Below, one piece after another: positions 9,019 through 15,834 of a stretch of 64,000 nucleotides of DNA. Position 1 is the first letter of the stretch. The number at the start of each line of letters is the position of its first letter. The stretch is taken from contig DAISVU010000002.1 in assembly GCA_036839975.1 (NCBI GenBank), forward strand, positions 1 to 64,000, written 5' to 3'. Origin of the DNA: RGIG7111 sp036839975 (GTDB lineage Bacteria; Bacillota; Clostridia; Peptostreptococcales; Anaerovoracaceae). The notes under the pieces are model-generated. The model had not been told where the DNA came from, ran no database searches, and was given only the letters and a program-made list of their open reading frames with translations. The translations under genes were made by a program, and so were the position numbers.

Positions 9019-9030
9019 GAACAAACGTTC
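9019..9030 (+). promoter_or_regulatory. LexA (SOS) box in front of recA
   Basis: GAACAAACGTTC matches the Gram-positive LexA/DinR consensus core GAACNNNNGTTC with both half-sites perfect. It lies between the -10 box and the ribosome binding site, where LexA binding would block transcription of recA. lexA itself is not in the window. A second, near-consensus box lies in the dinB promoter. Confidence 0.75.
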
Positions 9031-9046
9031 ACATATGGAGGTAAGC

Positions 9047-10141
9047 ATGGGAATAAACAAAGATGAAAAAGACAAGGCTCTTGATGCGGCGCTGTCACAG
9101 ATACAGAAACAGTTTGGAAAGGGAGCCATAATGAAGATGGGGGACGGTTCGGCAAGACTCAATATCGAAGCCATTTCAACAGGCTCGATAAGCCTCGACA
9201 TTGCAAGCGGCATAGGAGGTATCCCGAAGGGCAGGATAATCGAAGTATACGGTCCTGAATCTTCAGGCAAGACGACACTTGCGCTTCATATGATAGCGCA
9301 GGCTCAGAAGACCGGGGGAAAGGCGGCTTTCATAGATGCGGAGCATGCGCTCGATCCGGAATATTCTGCCAATCTCGGGGTAAACATAGATGAACTTTTA
9401 GTATCGCAACCGGATACGGGCGAACAGGCGCTTGAAATATGCGAGATGCTTGTAAGAAGCGGCGCAATAGATATAGTCGTAGTCGATTCGGTAGCTGCGC
9501 TTGTTCCGAAAGCTGAGATACTCGGGGAGATGGGTGACAGCCATGTGGGACTTCAGGCAAGATTGATGTCGCAGGCTTTGAGAAAGCTTGCAGGGATAAC
9601 CCACAAGTCAAACACGGCGGTAGTTTTTATAAACCAGCTAAGGGAAAAAGTCGGTATAATGTTCGGTAATCCGGAGGTTACCACAGGAGGTCGCGCACTC
9701 AAATTCTATTCAAGCATGCGGCTCGATGTGAGAAGGATAGAAAGCATAAAGCAGGGCGATCAGATGCTTGGGAACAGGACTCGCGTTAAGGTTGTGAAGA
9801 ACAAAGTGGCGCCGCCGTTTAAGACTGCTGAATTTGATATAATGTACGGAAAAGGCATATCAAGGGAAGGAGACGTGCTTGATTGCGCAGTAGATGCCCG
9901 ACTTATTGAAAAGGCCGGATCATGGTACAGCTATGACGGTGACCGCATAGGTCAGGGCCGTGAAAACGTAAAGACATATCTGGCTGAACATTCAGACATA
10001 ACGGACAGACTTGAGCGGCTTTTGACGGAGTCTGTAACAAAAAAAAATGAATATTTGGTAAATGAAGACGGAGAGATAATTGAAGACACAGCAGCGAAAG
10101 ATGTTGCAGATGCTGCCGCGGAATCAAGTTCGGGACAATAG
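9047..10141 (+). CDS. recA: Recombinase RecA
   Basis: The protein of about 364 residues is a standard RecA: Walker A GPESSGKTT near residue 65, Walker B region VVVDSVAALVP, the L2 loop INQLREKVGIMFGNPE, and a C-terminal domain ending in an acidic tail. It forms ATP-dependent filaments on single-stranded DNA for homologous pairing and stimulates LexA self-cleavage. I chose the ATG at 9047, six bases after GGAGGT; the upstream ATG at 9035 overlaps that ribosome binding site. Regulation by LexA is supported by the GAACAAACGTTC box. Its inhibitor RecX is encoded far away at 49.4 kb, not adjacent. Confidence 0.98.
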   Translation: MGINKDEKDKALDAALSQIQKQFGKGAIMKMGDGSARLNIEAISTGSISLDIASGIGGIPKGRIIEVYGPESSGKTTLALHMIAQAQKTGGKAAFIDAEHALDPEYSANLGVNIDELLVSQPDTGEQALEICEMLVRSGAIDIVVVDSVAALVPKAEILGEMGDSHVGLQARLMSQALRKLAGITHKSNTAVVFINQLREKVGIMFGNPEVTTGGRALKFYSSMRLDVRRIESIKQGDQMLGNRTRVKVVKNKVAPPFKTAEFDIMYGKGISREGDVLDCAVDARLIEKAGSWYSYDGDRIGQGRENVKTYLAEHSDITDRLERLLTESVTKKNEYLVNEDGEIIEDTAAKDVADAAAESSSGQ

Positions 10142-10370
10142 CTTTTTAGCCGGATTTTCAAGGCAAGCGCAACATCAAGTTAAATGCAACGGGAAAGCCT
10201 AAAACAGGAAGTATTTGAGAAAAAAAGCGTGTCTTGAAATAGCTGAAATCGGGCAATTTCAGATGGCGGCAGATATGTGCTTTGCACGGAAAAATGGCAA
10301 ATCACGGCATTTCAGCGATTCACCAGAGTAAACACAACGATTATTGATATCATCTTTCATCTAAAAATAA

Positions 10371-10399
10371 TTGACATGTAATGTTCCTCATGATATCAT
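10371..10399 (+). promoter_or_regulatory. rplU-rpmA promoter
   Basis: Perfect TTGACA (10371-10376), 17-base spacer, TATCAT (10394-10399), giving a leader of about 80 nt that includes the L21-leader-like hairpin. Confidence 0.7.
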
Positions 10400-10404
10400 C
10401 TATG

Positions 10405-10480
10405 ATCGGAAGCCGCTCAGAATGGGTTTATTTAAAAAGCTATGCTACCCATTATGGCGAGGCTGGAAAGAGGAGGAAAA
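10405..10480 (+). promoter_or_regulatory. Ribosomal protein L21 leader (candidate)
   Basis: The short leader contains the stem AATGGGT (10421-10427)/ACCCATT (10447-10453), then a GGCGAGGCTGGAAAG stretch leading into the ribosome binding site AGGAGG. Size, position and the GGCGAGGCTG element resemble the L21 autoregulatory leader known in Bacilli and Clostridia. A covariance-model search would decide. Confidence 0.55.
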
Positions 10481-10486
10481 TAAATT

Positions 10487-11029
10487 ATGTATGCAGTAAT
10501 CGAAACTGGTGGAAAACAGTATTGTGTAAAGCCGGGAGATCAGCTTAAGATAGAAAAGCTCGATATAAAGGCCGGCGAAAAGGTAACATTTGATAAGGTT
10601 TTGGCAGCAGGAGCAGGTGCCGATGTGCAGATAGGCACACCGTATGTGGAAGCGGCCAAGGTAGTTGCAAATGTCGTCGAAAGCGGAAAAGACAATAAAG
10701 TAATCATTTTCAAGTATAAAGCAAAAAAGGATTACAGAAAGAAGCAGGGTCATAGACAACCGTATACTGTTGTTGAGATAGAAAGTATTTCTGCTAACGG
10801 GATAGAAGCAAAAGCGGAACCGAAGCCTGAAAAGGAAGAAGAAACTGAAAGTTTCGAGAAAGTTTCTGACGTGGTCGAAGAGGAAAAACCTAAAGAAACG
10901 AAGAAACATTCCCTCAAATCAATGCGAAAAGCAGAACTTATCGCCTTTGCAAAGGAAAATGATATTGAGCTGGATGAGACTGCAACAAATCAGGTAATGA
11001 TTGAAACTATAGAAGTAGCATTGAAATAA
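10487..11029 (+). CDS. rplU: 50S ribosomal protein L21 with a HeH-like C-terminal extension
   Basis: Residues 1 to about 102 are a normal L21 (MYAVIETGGKQY start; FKYKAKKDYRKKQGHRQPYT near residues 73-93, which contacts 23S rRNA). The usual protein ends there, but this one has 180 residues: a charged Glu/Lys-rich linker of about 40 residues, then a compact C-terminal segment with KAELIAFAKENDIELDE, the pattern of HeH/LEM or SAP-like helix-extended-loop-helix domains that bind nucleic acid. No frameshift is needed, and AGGAGG precedes the ATG. The function of the tail is unknown. It is co-transcribed with rpmA. Confidence 0.93.
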   Translation: MYAVIETGGKQYCVKPGDQLKIEKLDIKAGEKVTFDKVLAAGAGADVQIGTPYVEAAKVVANVVESGKDNKVIIFKYKAKKDYRKKQGHRQPYTVVEIESISANGIEAKAEPKPEKEEETESFEKVSDVVEEEKPKETKKHSLKSMRKAELIAFAKENDIELDETATNQVMIETIEVALK

Positions 11030-11070
11030 TGCAAACGGAATAGGTATACACAAAAAGGAGGTGTAATGCG

Positions 11071-11331
11071 ATGTCAAGTAAAAAAGGTGTAGGAAGCTCC
11101 AAGAACGGTCGAGACAGTGAATCGAAAAGGTTGGGGGTAAAGAGCTCTGACGGACAGTATGTTTCAGCGGGAAGCATCATAGTAAGACAGAGAGGAACAA
11201 AGATTCACCCGGGCAACAATGTAGGCATCGGTGGTGATGATACTCTTTTTGCAAAGATAGATGGAGCTGTAAAGTTTGAAAGATATGATAAAAAAAGAAA
11301 ACAGGTAAGCGTTTATCCTAAAGAAGCGTGA
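11071..11331 (+). CDS. rpmA: 50S ribosomal protein L27, without N-terminal extension
   Basis: The 86-residue protein matches L27 throughout (KKGVGSSKNGRDSESKRLG near the start, RQRGTKIHPG, GGDDTLFAKIDG). In most Firmicutes L27 is made with a short N-terminal extension that the protease Prp removes, and prp sits between rplU and rpmA. Here translation starts directly at MSSKKG, at the position of the mature protein, and only 41 bases separate rplU from rpmA, with no room for prp. AAGGAGGTG precedes the ATG. A strong terminator follows. Confidence 0.97.
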   Translation: MSSKKGVGSSKNGRDSESKRLGVKSSDGQYVSAGSIIVRQRGTKIHPGNNVGIGGDDTLFAKIDGAVKFERYDKKRKQVSVYPKEA

Positions 11332-11343
11332 TTTGATTTTTAG

Positions 11344-11373
11344 AGCCCCTGATATCAGGGGCTTTGTTTTTTA
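11344..11373 (+). terminator. Rho-independent terminator after rpmA
   Basis: A perfect 20-base palindrome (11344-11363, AGCCCCTGAT/ATCAGGGGCT) is followed by TTGTTTTTT. Confidence 0.9.
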
Positions 11374-11458
11374 ATAAACGCAGCTTGTAAGTTGCAGCAC
11401 TGTTAGTCTGCAATAATAACAATGCAAATTTATATATCATGATTGAAAGGAGAAGGAT

Positions 11459-12751
11459 TTGTTCGTTGATAGAGCAAAAATAATAATAAAATCAGGTAGA
11501 GGCGGAAACGGTGCGGTCACCTTCAGACGAGAACTTTTTGTGCCCGAAGGCGGACCCGACGGCGGTGATGGCGGAAAAGGCGGCGATGTCGTCTTCGTTG
11601 CTGATCACAACATGCATACGCTTATGGATTTTAAATATAAGCATAGGTATGAGGCTCAAAACGGAACTGATGGAATGAAAAAGAAGCGTTATGGCAAGAA
11701 AGGCGAAGACCTCGTGATAAAAGTGCCACCCGGCACTGTCATTATTGATCATAACAGCGGTTTTGTTATGAAGGACCTTGTGAATCCCGGTGATTCTTTT
11801 GTTGCTGCAAAAGGCGGCAAGGGCGGGAAAGGTAATGTGCATTTTAAGAATTCCGTGAGACAGGCGCCGAATTTTGCTGAAGCAGGCGGAGAGGCGAAAG
11901 AAAGAGTCGTTATACTCGAACTTAAAACCATAGCGGATGTCGGTCTTGTGGGATTTCCAAATGTGGGAAAATCAACGATACTTTCAGCTGCAACTAGTGC
12001 CGCACCAAAGATCGCTAATTATCATTTTACCACTATAGATCCAAATCTCGGTGTTGTTGACATGGGATACACAAGCTTCATAATGGCTGACACTGCAGGT
12101 ATCCTTGAGGGAGCACACAGAGGTGTGGGACGCGGTATCAGATTTTTAAAGCATATAGAGAGGACCAGTGTGCTGATCCATGTTGTGGATGTCTCCGGAA
12201 GTGAAGGAAGAGATCCTGTTGACGATTTTGACAAGGTAAACAGCGAACTTGAAAAATACAGCCCTAAACTGCTAAAAAAGCCGCAGATAATAGCGGCAAA
12301 TAAGATAGATATAATGACACCTGGCAGTGACAATCTCAAAAAGCTGACTGAGCATGCAGAAAATAAAGGATACAAAGTGTTTCCGATATCAGCTTATACA
12401 AACCAGGGGATGAAAGAAATTTTGGAGGAGGCTTCAAAACTGGTGCAGGAAGCGGAAAAAGATATTCAATACGATGATATTGAATATTTTGATTTTGAAA
12501 AGGAAGAATCCGATGCCGAATACAAAAAAATAAAAGCTTATTTTGAGGAGAAAACGGGTGCATATGTACTTGAAGGAAAACAGCTCACTAAGATATTCAA
12601 TTCGACAAATCTTAATGATATCGGCTCACTAAGGTATTTATACAAGTATCTGGAGAAGAACGGAGTTATAGATGAACTTAAAAGACTCGGAATTCGTGAC
12701 GGCGATACTTTATGTATAGAAGATTTCGAATTTGAATATTTCGACGATTGA
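11459..12751 (+). CDS. obgE: GTPase ObgE/CgtA
   Basis: The 430-residue GTPase has all three Obg parts: the glycine-rich N-terminal Obg fold (repeated GGDGGKGG-type runs, residues 1-158), the G domain with GFPNVGKST (G1), DTAGILEGA (G3) and NKID (G4), and a C-terminal OCT domain ending in a short acidic stretch. It acts in late 50S assembly and stress signalling. The start codon is TTG, supported by AAAGGAGAAGG just upstream and the canonical MFVDRAKI N-terminus. Order rplU-rpmA-obgE is conserved, but a terminator separates rpmA from obgE. Confidence 0.97.
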   Translation: MFVDRAKIIIKSGRGGNGAVTFRRELFVPEGGPDGGDGGKGGDVVFVADHNMHTLMDFKYKHRYEAQNGTDGMKKKRYGKKGEDLVIKVPPGTVIIDHNSGFVMKDLVNPGDSFVAAKGGKGGKGNVHFKNSVRQAPNFAEAGGEAKERVVILELKTIADVGLVGFPNVGKSTILSAATSAAPKIANYHFTTIDPNLGVVDMGYTSFIMADTAGILEGAHRGVGRGIRFLKHIERTSVLIHVVDVSGSEGRDPVDDFDKVNSELEKYSPKLLKKPQIIAANKIDIMTPGSDNLKKLTEHAENKGYKVFPISAYTNQGMKEILEEASKLVQEAEKDIQYDDIEYFDFEKEESDAEYKKIKAYFEEKTGAYVLEGKQLTKIFNSTNLNDIGSLRYLYKYLEKNGVIDELKRLGIRDGDTLCIEDFEFEYFDD

Positions 12752-12795
12752 TATATTGCTAAGCTGGCGGATATCCTGCTGATTTTTTTTGTATT

Positions 12796-12826
12796 TTCCC
12801 GCTTCCGTACAGTTGCGGGAATTTTC
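12796..12826 (+). terminator. Possible terminator after obgE
   Basis: TTCCCGC (12796-12802) pairs with GCGGGAA (12815-12821), 12-nt loop, followed by a short TTTT. The run of eight T at 12783-12790 lies upstream of the stem. Confidence 0.4.
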
Positions 12827-13020
12827 AGTTTATTCGGTTTACGGTTTTATATATGTCATTTCAAAGAATATTACACTGAAGAAAATACTATAATTTTTAA
12901 AATTTGCCAAAATAACAAAAAATTATAACAGTATTGCAATTTTTTTGTTATTTTATTATCAAAGTTCTTTATTATCATTGACTAAATGTACAAAAAAATA
13001 TAAAATAAAACCATTGGGTG

Positions 13021-13246
13021 CGGACAAAAATCTGGACATGCATATGACTTTGAAGTTAGTTAAAACATATACTCACTACAGTGGAGTGTAAAAATCCTAC
13101 GTATATATTATAGGATCGGATCGTCAATCAGTACAATCCGCCTGCGGGGCTGTCCGTTTCTGCAGGATTTGTATCGTTGGATTTCAGAGTAAGAACAGGA
13201 AAAAGGTAGCGGCGATTGACGCTATGCATAGCAGATATCCGCTACC
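13021..13246 (+). ncRNA. Candidate multi-stem structured RNA
   Basis: Stems that can form: CGGACA (13021-13026)/TGTCCG (13151-13156); ATATG/CATAT (13042-13046/13066-13070); ATCCTA/TAGGAT (13094-13099/13111-13116); CGGAT/ATCCG (13117-13121/13136-13140); GGTAGCGG/CCGCTACC (13205-13212/13239-13246), enclosing the self-complementary GCTATGCATAGC (13221-13232). CGTCAATC (13122-13129) can also pair with GATTGACG (13214-13221), competing with two of these. The density of stems and the competing fold suggest an RNA, but I do not recognise the class, and no promoter or terminator is firmly placed. Confidence 0.35.
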
Positions 13247-13522
13247 GTAATTATTATATAAAATGAATTTGCCCTGCAACAGTTGTTAATACAAAACAGA
13301 TGCACAGTCCGAGAGCGAAAAAACATAAGGATTACAAAATATAATTAAAGTGAACGCAGTTCTGTAAATAGAAGAATGAAAATATCAGGAGATATAAGCA
13401 GACATAACTCGGATGTTTCCGGAATATAAAGTGCGCCGAATACATAGATGAAATCGCCATATCGGCAGGCAATGGGAATTTATCAAATGTAACAAGCGTT
13501 TTAGTGTTAGCTTGTTGTTGCG

Positions 13523-13816
13523 GTGATAGGGAAGTTTTTCGGCAATGAACGTGTATACGGGATATTGGATTATGTATCTGCAGTTATCAGCGAATTGACC
13601 ACCTTTATTGGTGTAAAGAAAAAAGGCAAAAAATCGTCGGTATGTTTGATCCCGGCGGAATGCGGACAGTCCAAGAAAATGTCCGCACCGAGCTGGACAG
13701 GCTTATATCAAGAAATGACGTTAATGCTTGTTTTGGTTAGAAGAGGTAAAAATGAGTTTAGTTCAAATTACTGCGGCAGTTATCTTTATGGTGATGTTTG
13801 TATTGATTGTTACTGA
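13523..13816 (+). CDS. Doubtful small open frame upstream of the transporter
   Basis: A 97-codon frame starting with GTG runs into the transporter gene by 65 bases. The first 70 or so residues have ordinary codon use and a plausible helix (ILDYVSAVISELTTFIGV), but there is no ribosome binding site and a perfect 8-bp hairpin lies inside it. I do not recognise the product. It may be chance, a leader peptide, or the remnant of a gene. Confidence 0.2.
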   Translation: MIGKFFGNERVYGILDYVSAVISELTTFIGVKKKGKKSSVCLIPAECGQSKKMSAPSWTGLYQEMTLMLVLVRRGKNEFSSNYCGSYLYGDVCIDCY

Positions 13817-15110
13817 AAAGATCGAAAGACAGTGGTCGGCGCTTCTATGCGGTATTACAATGATTGTAGTAGTTTTCATGCTGTTGATGCGCGATATGAA
13901 AGCTGTTGTGGATGTGCTTGCGGTAAAGACAATCTTTAAGTCAACATTCTGGTATCAAAGCGGTGCCGGAGGGGAAGAATCTCTGGGGATCAACTGGGCT
14001 ACTGTGATTTTTCTTGCAGGTATGATGGTTATGGTTGAATTTATGGCTTACAGCGGCTTTTTCCGCTGGCTGTGTCTCAGACTTGCAAAAGCTGTAAATT
14101 ACAAACCTTTCAGAATATTTGTAGTGTTTATGGTGATGTCTGCCTTCCTTGCCATGTTTATTGACAGTATAACCGTGATTCTCTTCCTGGCAACTGTCAC
14201 TATAGAGATTGCGCGCCTTCTTTCCTTTGATCCTGTACCGGTAATAATTGCAGAAATATTCTGTGCCAACCTCGGCGGATCCGCTACAATGTGCGGAGAC
14301 CCTCCTAATATAGTAATAGGGACATCTTTCGGCTATTCATTCTTCGATTTTTTGGTGAATACAGGACCTATAGCGGTAGTAGGGCTCATAGTGGTCCTGA
14401 TTTATTTTTCACTGCATTATAAAAAATATTTTAAAAACAGCGGAATACAAGAGGATATAGATGAAGCCGATCTTGATCCCAGAAATGCAATTACGAATAA
14501 ACGCGATTTTACAGCAAGTTCGATAATCTTTGCGATTGCTGTGGTTCTGCTGGTTTCACATGCTTCGACAGGTCTGACGGTTGCCACGATAGGCCTCGGC
14601 ATAGCAATCATAACTATGATTGCTGCGGGGAAAGATCTTGTGTTTGTTTTAAAGAAAGTGGATTATAAAACATTGTTGTTTTTCATAGGACTTTTCGTGG
14701 TTGTCGGCGGTCTTGAAATCACGGGAATACTTGAAATTATTGCCGGGCTGATAGCAAAATTCGGCGGCGGAAAACCGATGATATTAATTACCATAGTTAT
14801 TTGGATATCGGCTATAGCGAGTGCATTCGTTGATAATATACCTTTTGCGGCCACAATGGTTCCTATAATAAAAACGCTTTCCGTAACACAGGGTATAGAC
14901 CTACACACACTTTCCTGGACATTGGCTCTGGGAACGGATATAGGAGGATGTGCTACACCTATCGGTGCATCTGCAAATGTAGTCGGAGTAGCTTTAGCCG
15001 GTAAGAGCGGCCATCCTATAAGCTGGAAAAAATTCTGTACAGCTTCTTTCCCTCTTATGGTGATAGTTGTTTCCCTATGTACGGTGTTCATATTTGTCAG
15101 ATATCTGTAA
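13752..15110 (+). CDS. ArsB/NhaD-type (SLC13-like) ion transporter
   Basis: The integral membrane protein of about 452 residues has at least ten hydrophobic segments. Family signs are ANLGGSATMCGDPPNIVIG in the first half and the matching DIGGCATPIGASANVVG in the second, the two inverted-repeat hairpins of the ion transporter superfamily (ArsB, NhaD, CitM and similar). The transported ion cannot be told from sequence alone; arsenite, sodium/proton exchange or a dicarboxylate are all possible. I chose ATG 13752, with AAGAGGT 4 bases upstream. No arsenic regulatory gene is nearby. A terminator hairpin follows. Confidence 0.83.
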   Translation: MSLVQITAAVIFMVMFVLIVTEKIERQWSALLCGITMIVVVFMLLMRDMKAVVDVLAVKTIFKSTFWYQSGAGGEESLGINWATVIFLAGMMVMVEFMAYSGFFRWLCLRLAKAVNYKPFRIFVVFMVMSAFLAMFIDSITVILFLATVTIEIARLLSFDPVPVIIAEIFCANLGGSATMCGDPPNIVIGTSFGYSFFDFLVNTGPIAVVGLIVVLIYFSLHYKKYFKNSGIQEDIDEADLDPRNAITNKRDFTASSIIFAIAVVLLVSHASTGLTVATIGLGIAIITMIAAGKDLVFVLKKVDYKTLLFFIGLFVVVGGLEITGILEIIAGLIAKFGGGKPMILITIVIWISAIASAFVDNIPFAATMVPIIKTLSVTQGIDLHTLSWTLALGTDIGGCATPIGASANVVGVALAGKSGHPISWKKFCTASFPLMVIVVSLCTVFIFVRYL

Positions 15111-15135
15111 AAGTTTATAAATATTGCGAAATACG

Positions 15136-15170
15136 CAGCACATAGATCAAAATTCCTGTGTGCTGTTTTA
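15136..15170 (+). terminator. Terminator after the transporter gene
   Basis: CAGCACA (15136-15142) pairs with TGTGCTG (15159-15165), followed by TTTT. Confidence 0.55.
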
Positions 15171-15239
15171 GATTGCTGTTTTTGAGCCGGAATAAAGAAA
15201 ATTACATACTGCAATCATTTAAAGATTAACGGCAAAGTA

Positions 15240-15248
15240 TGGTATAAT
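15240..15248 (+). promoter_or_regulatory. Extended -10 promoter of the HD gene
   Basis: TGGTATAAT ends at 15248, 32 bases before the preferred ATG at 15280. No clear -35 is visible, as expected for an extended -10 promoter. Confidence 0.45.
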
Positions 15249-15279
15249 TCAACCGGTGTATAAAACTTTGGAGATAATT

Positions 15280-15834
15280 ATGTCAGATACGGATAGGAAA
15301 CATCCGACGAGAGAAAAATGCCTCAGCATACTTTATGATTACGGTACACCGCAAAGGGTAATAGCTCACTGTAAAGCGGTGACGGATGCAGCGCTGAAGA
15401 TCGCTACAGCATTGAATATGCATGGATATGATCTGGGCATTGAACTTATACGTGCAGCGGGACTTCTACATGATATAGCAAGAGTTGAAGATCTTCACTG
15501 GGAAGTCGGAGCCAGGAAGATAAGAGAACTGAGTTATGAAATGGAGGCTGACATCATAAGAGCGCATATGCTGTATTCCGATTTTTCACCTATTGAAAAA
15601 ATCAAAGAAATAGACATTGTATGTATAGGCGACAGGTTGGTAAGAGACGACCGGTATGTCGGTATGGAAGCGCGAATGCAGTATATAATAGAAAAGGTAA
15701 AGTCTCAGGGTCGGTCTGTAGATGCAGACAGGATACGTGAAAAGATGGCCGGGATGGGAAAACTTCTCGATGATATAGAAAAAGCAACAGGTATGGAAAT
15801 AGATGAGATTATGAAAATGAAAGGCATTGAATGA
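15280..15834 (+). CDS. HD-domain hydrolase
   Basis: A protein of about 184 residues with an HD phosphohydrolase fold: a histidine in VIAHCKAV, the metal-binding HD pair in AAGLLHDIARVE, and a further histidine in IIRAHM. Relatives act on nucleotides or phosphorylated substrates; the substrate here is unknown. GGAG lies 6 bases before the ATG at 15280; an in-frame GTG at 15256 lacks one. Its stop overlaps the start of the decayed radical SAM gene (ATGA), so the two were co-translated. Confidence 0.75.
   Translation: MSDTDRKHPTREKCLSILYDYGTPQRVIAHCKAVTDAALKIATALNMHGYDLGIELIRAAGLLHDIARVEDLHWEVGARKIRELSYEMEADIIRAHMLYSDFSPIEKIKEIDIVCIGDRLVRDDRYVGMEARMQYIIEKVKSQGRSVDADRIREKMAGMGKLLDDIEKATGMEIDEIMKMKGIE

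Larger units (their letters stand above)
10142..10486 (+). other. recA-rplU intergenic region
   Basis: No credible gene. It contains repeats that can pair in two ways: CTGAAAT (10243-10249) can pair with ATTTCAG at 10256-10262 or, extended to GCTGAAAT (10242-10249), with ATTTCAGC at 10309-10316. The rplU promoter and the L21 leader hairpin lie at its right end. Confidence 0.6.
12752..13751 (+). other. 1-kb intergenic region rich in inverted repeats
   Basis: After obgE there is AT-rich DNA to about 13015, then a block of strong inverted repeats (13021-13246), then AT-rich DNA, a hairpin AACAAGC (13491-13497)/GCTTGTT (13510-13516), a weak open frame from 13523 and another hairpin TGCGGACA (13661-13668)/TGTCCGCA (13680-13687). 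I find no convincing gene here. It is the longest gene-poor stretch in the window. Confidence 0.6.

Noticed and set aside
9035..9046. Upstream ATG as the start of recA
   Set aside because: It overlaps the ribosome binding site that serves the ATG at 9047, and the canonical N-terminus begins at the latter.
13021..13690. CRISPR array or transposon ends in the repeat-rich gap
   Set aside because: The inverted repeats differ in sequence and spacing; there is no regular direct repeat and no transposase.
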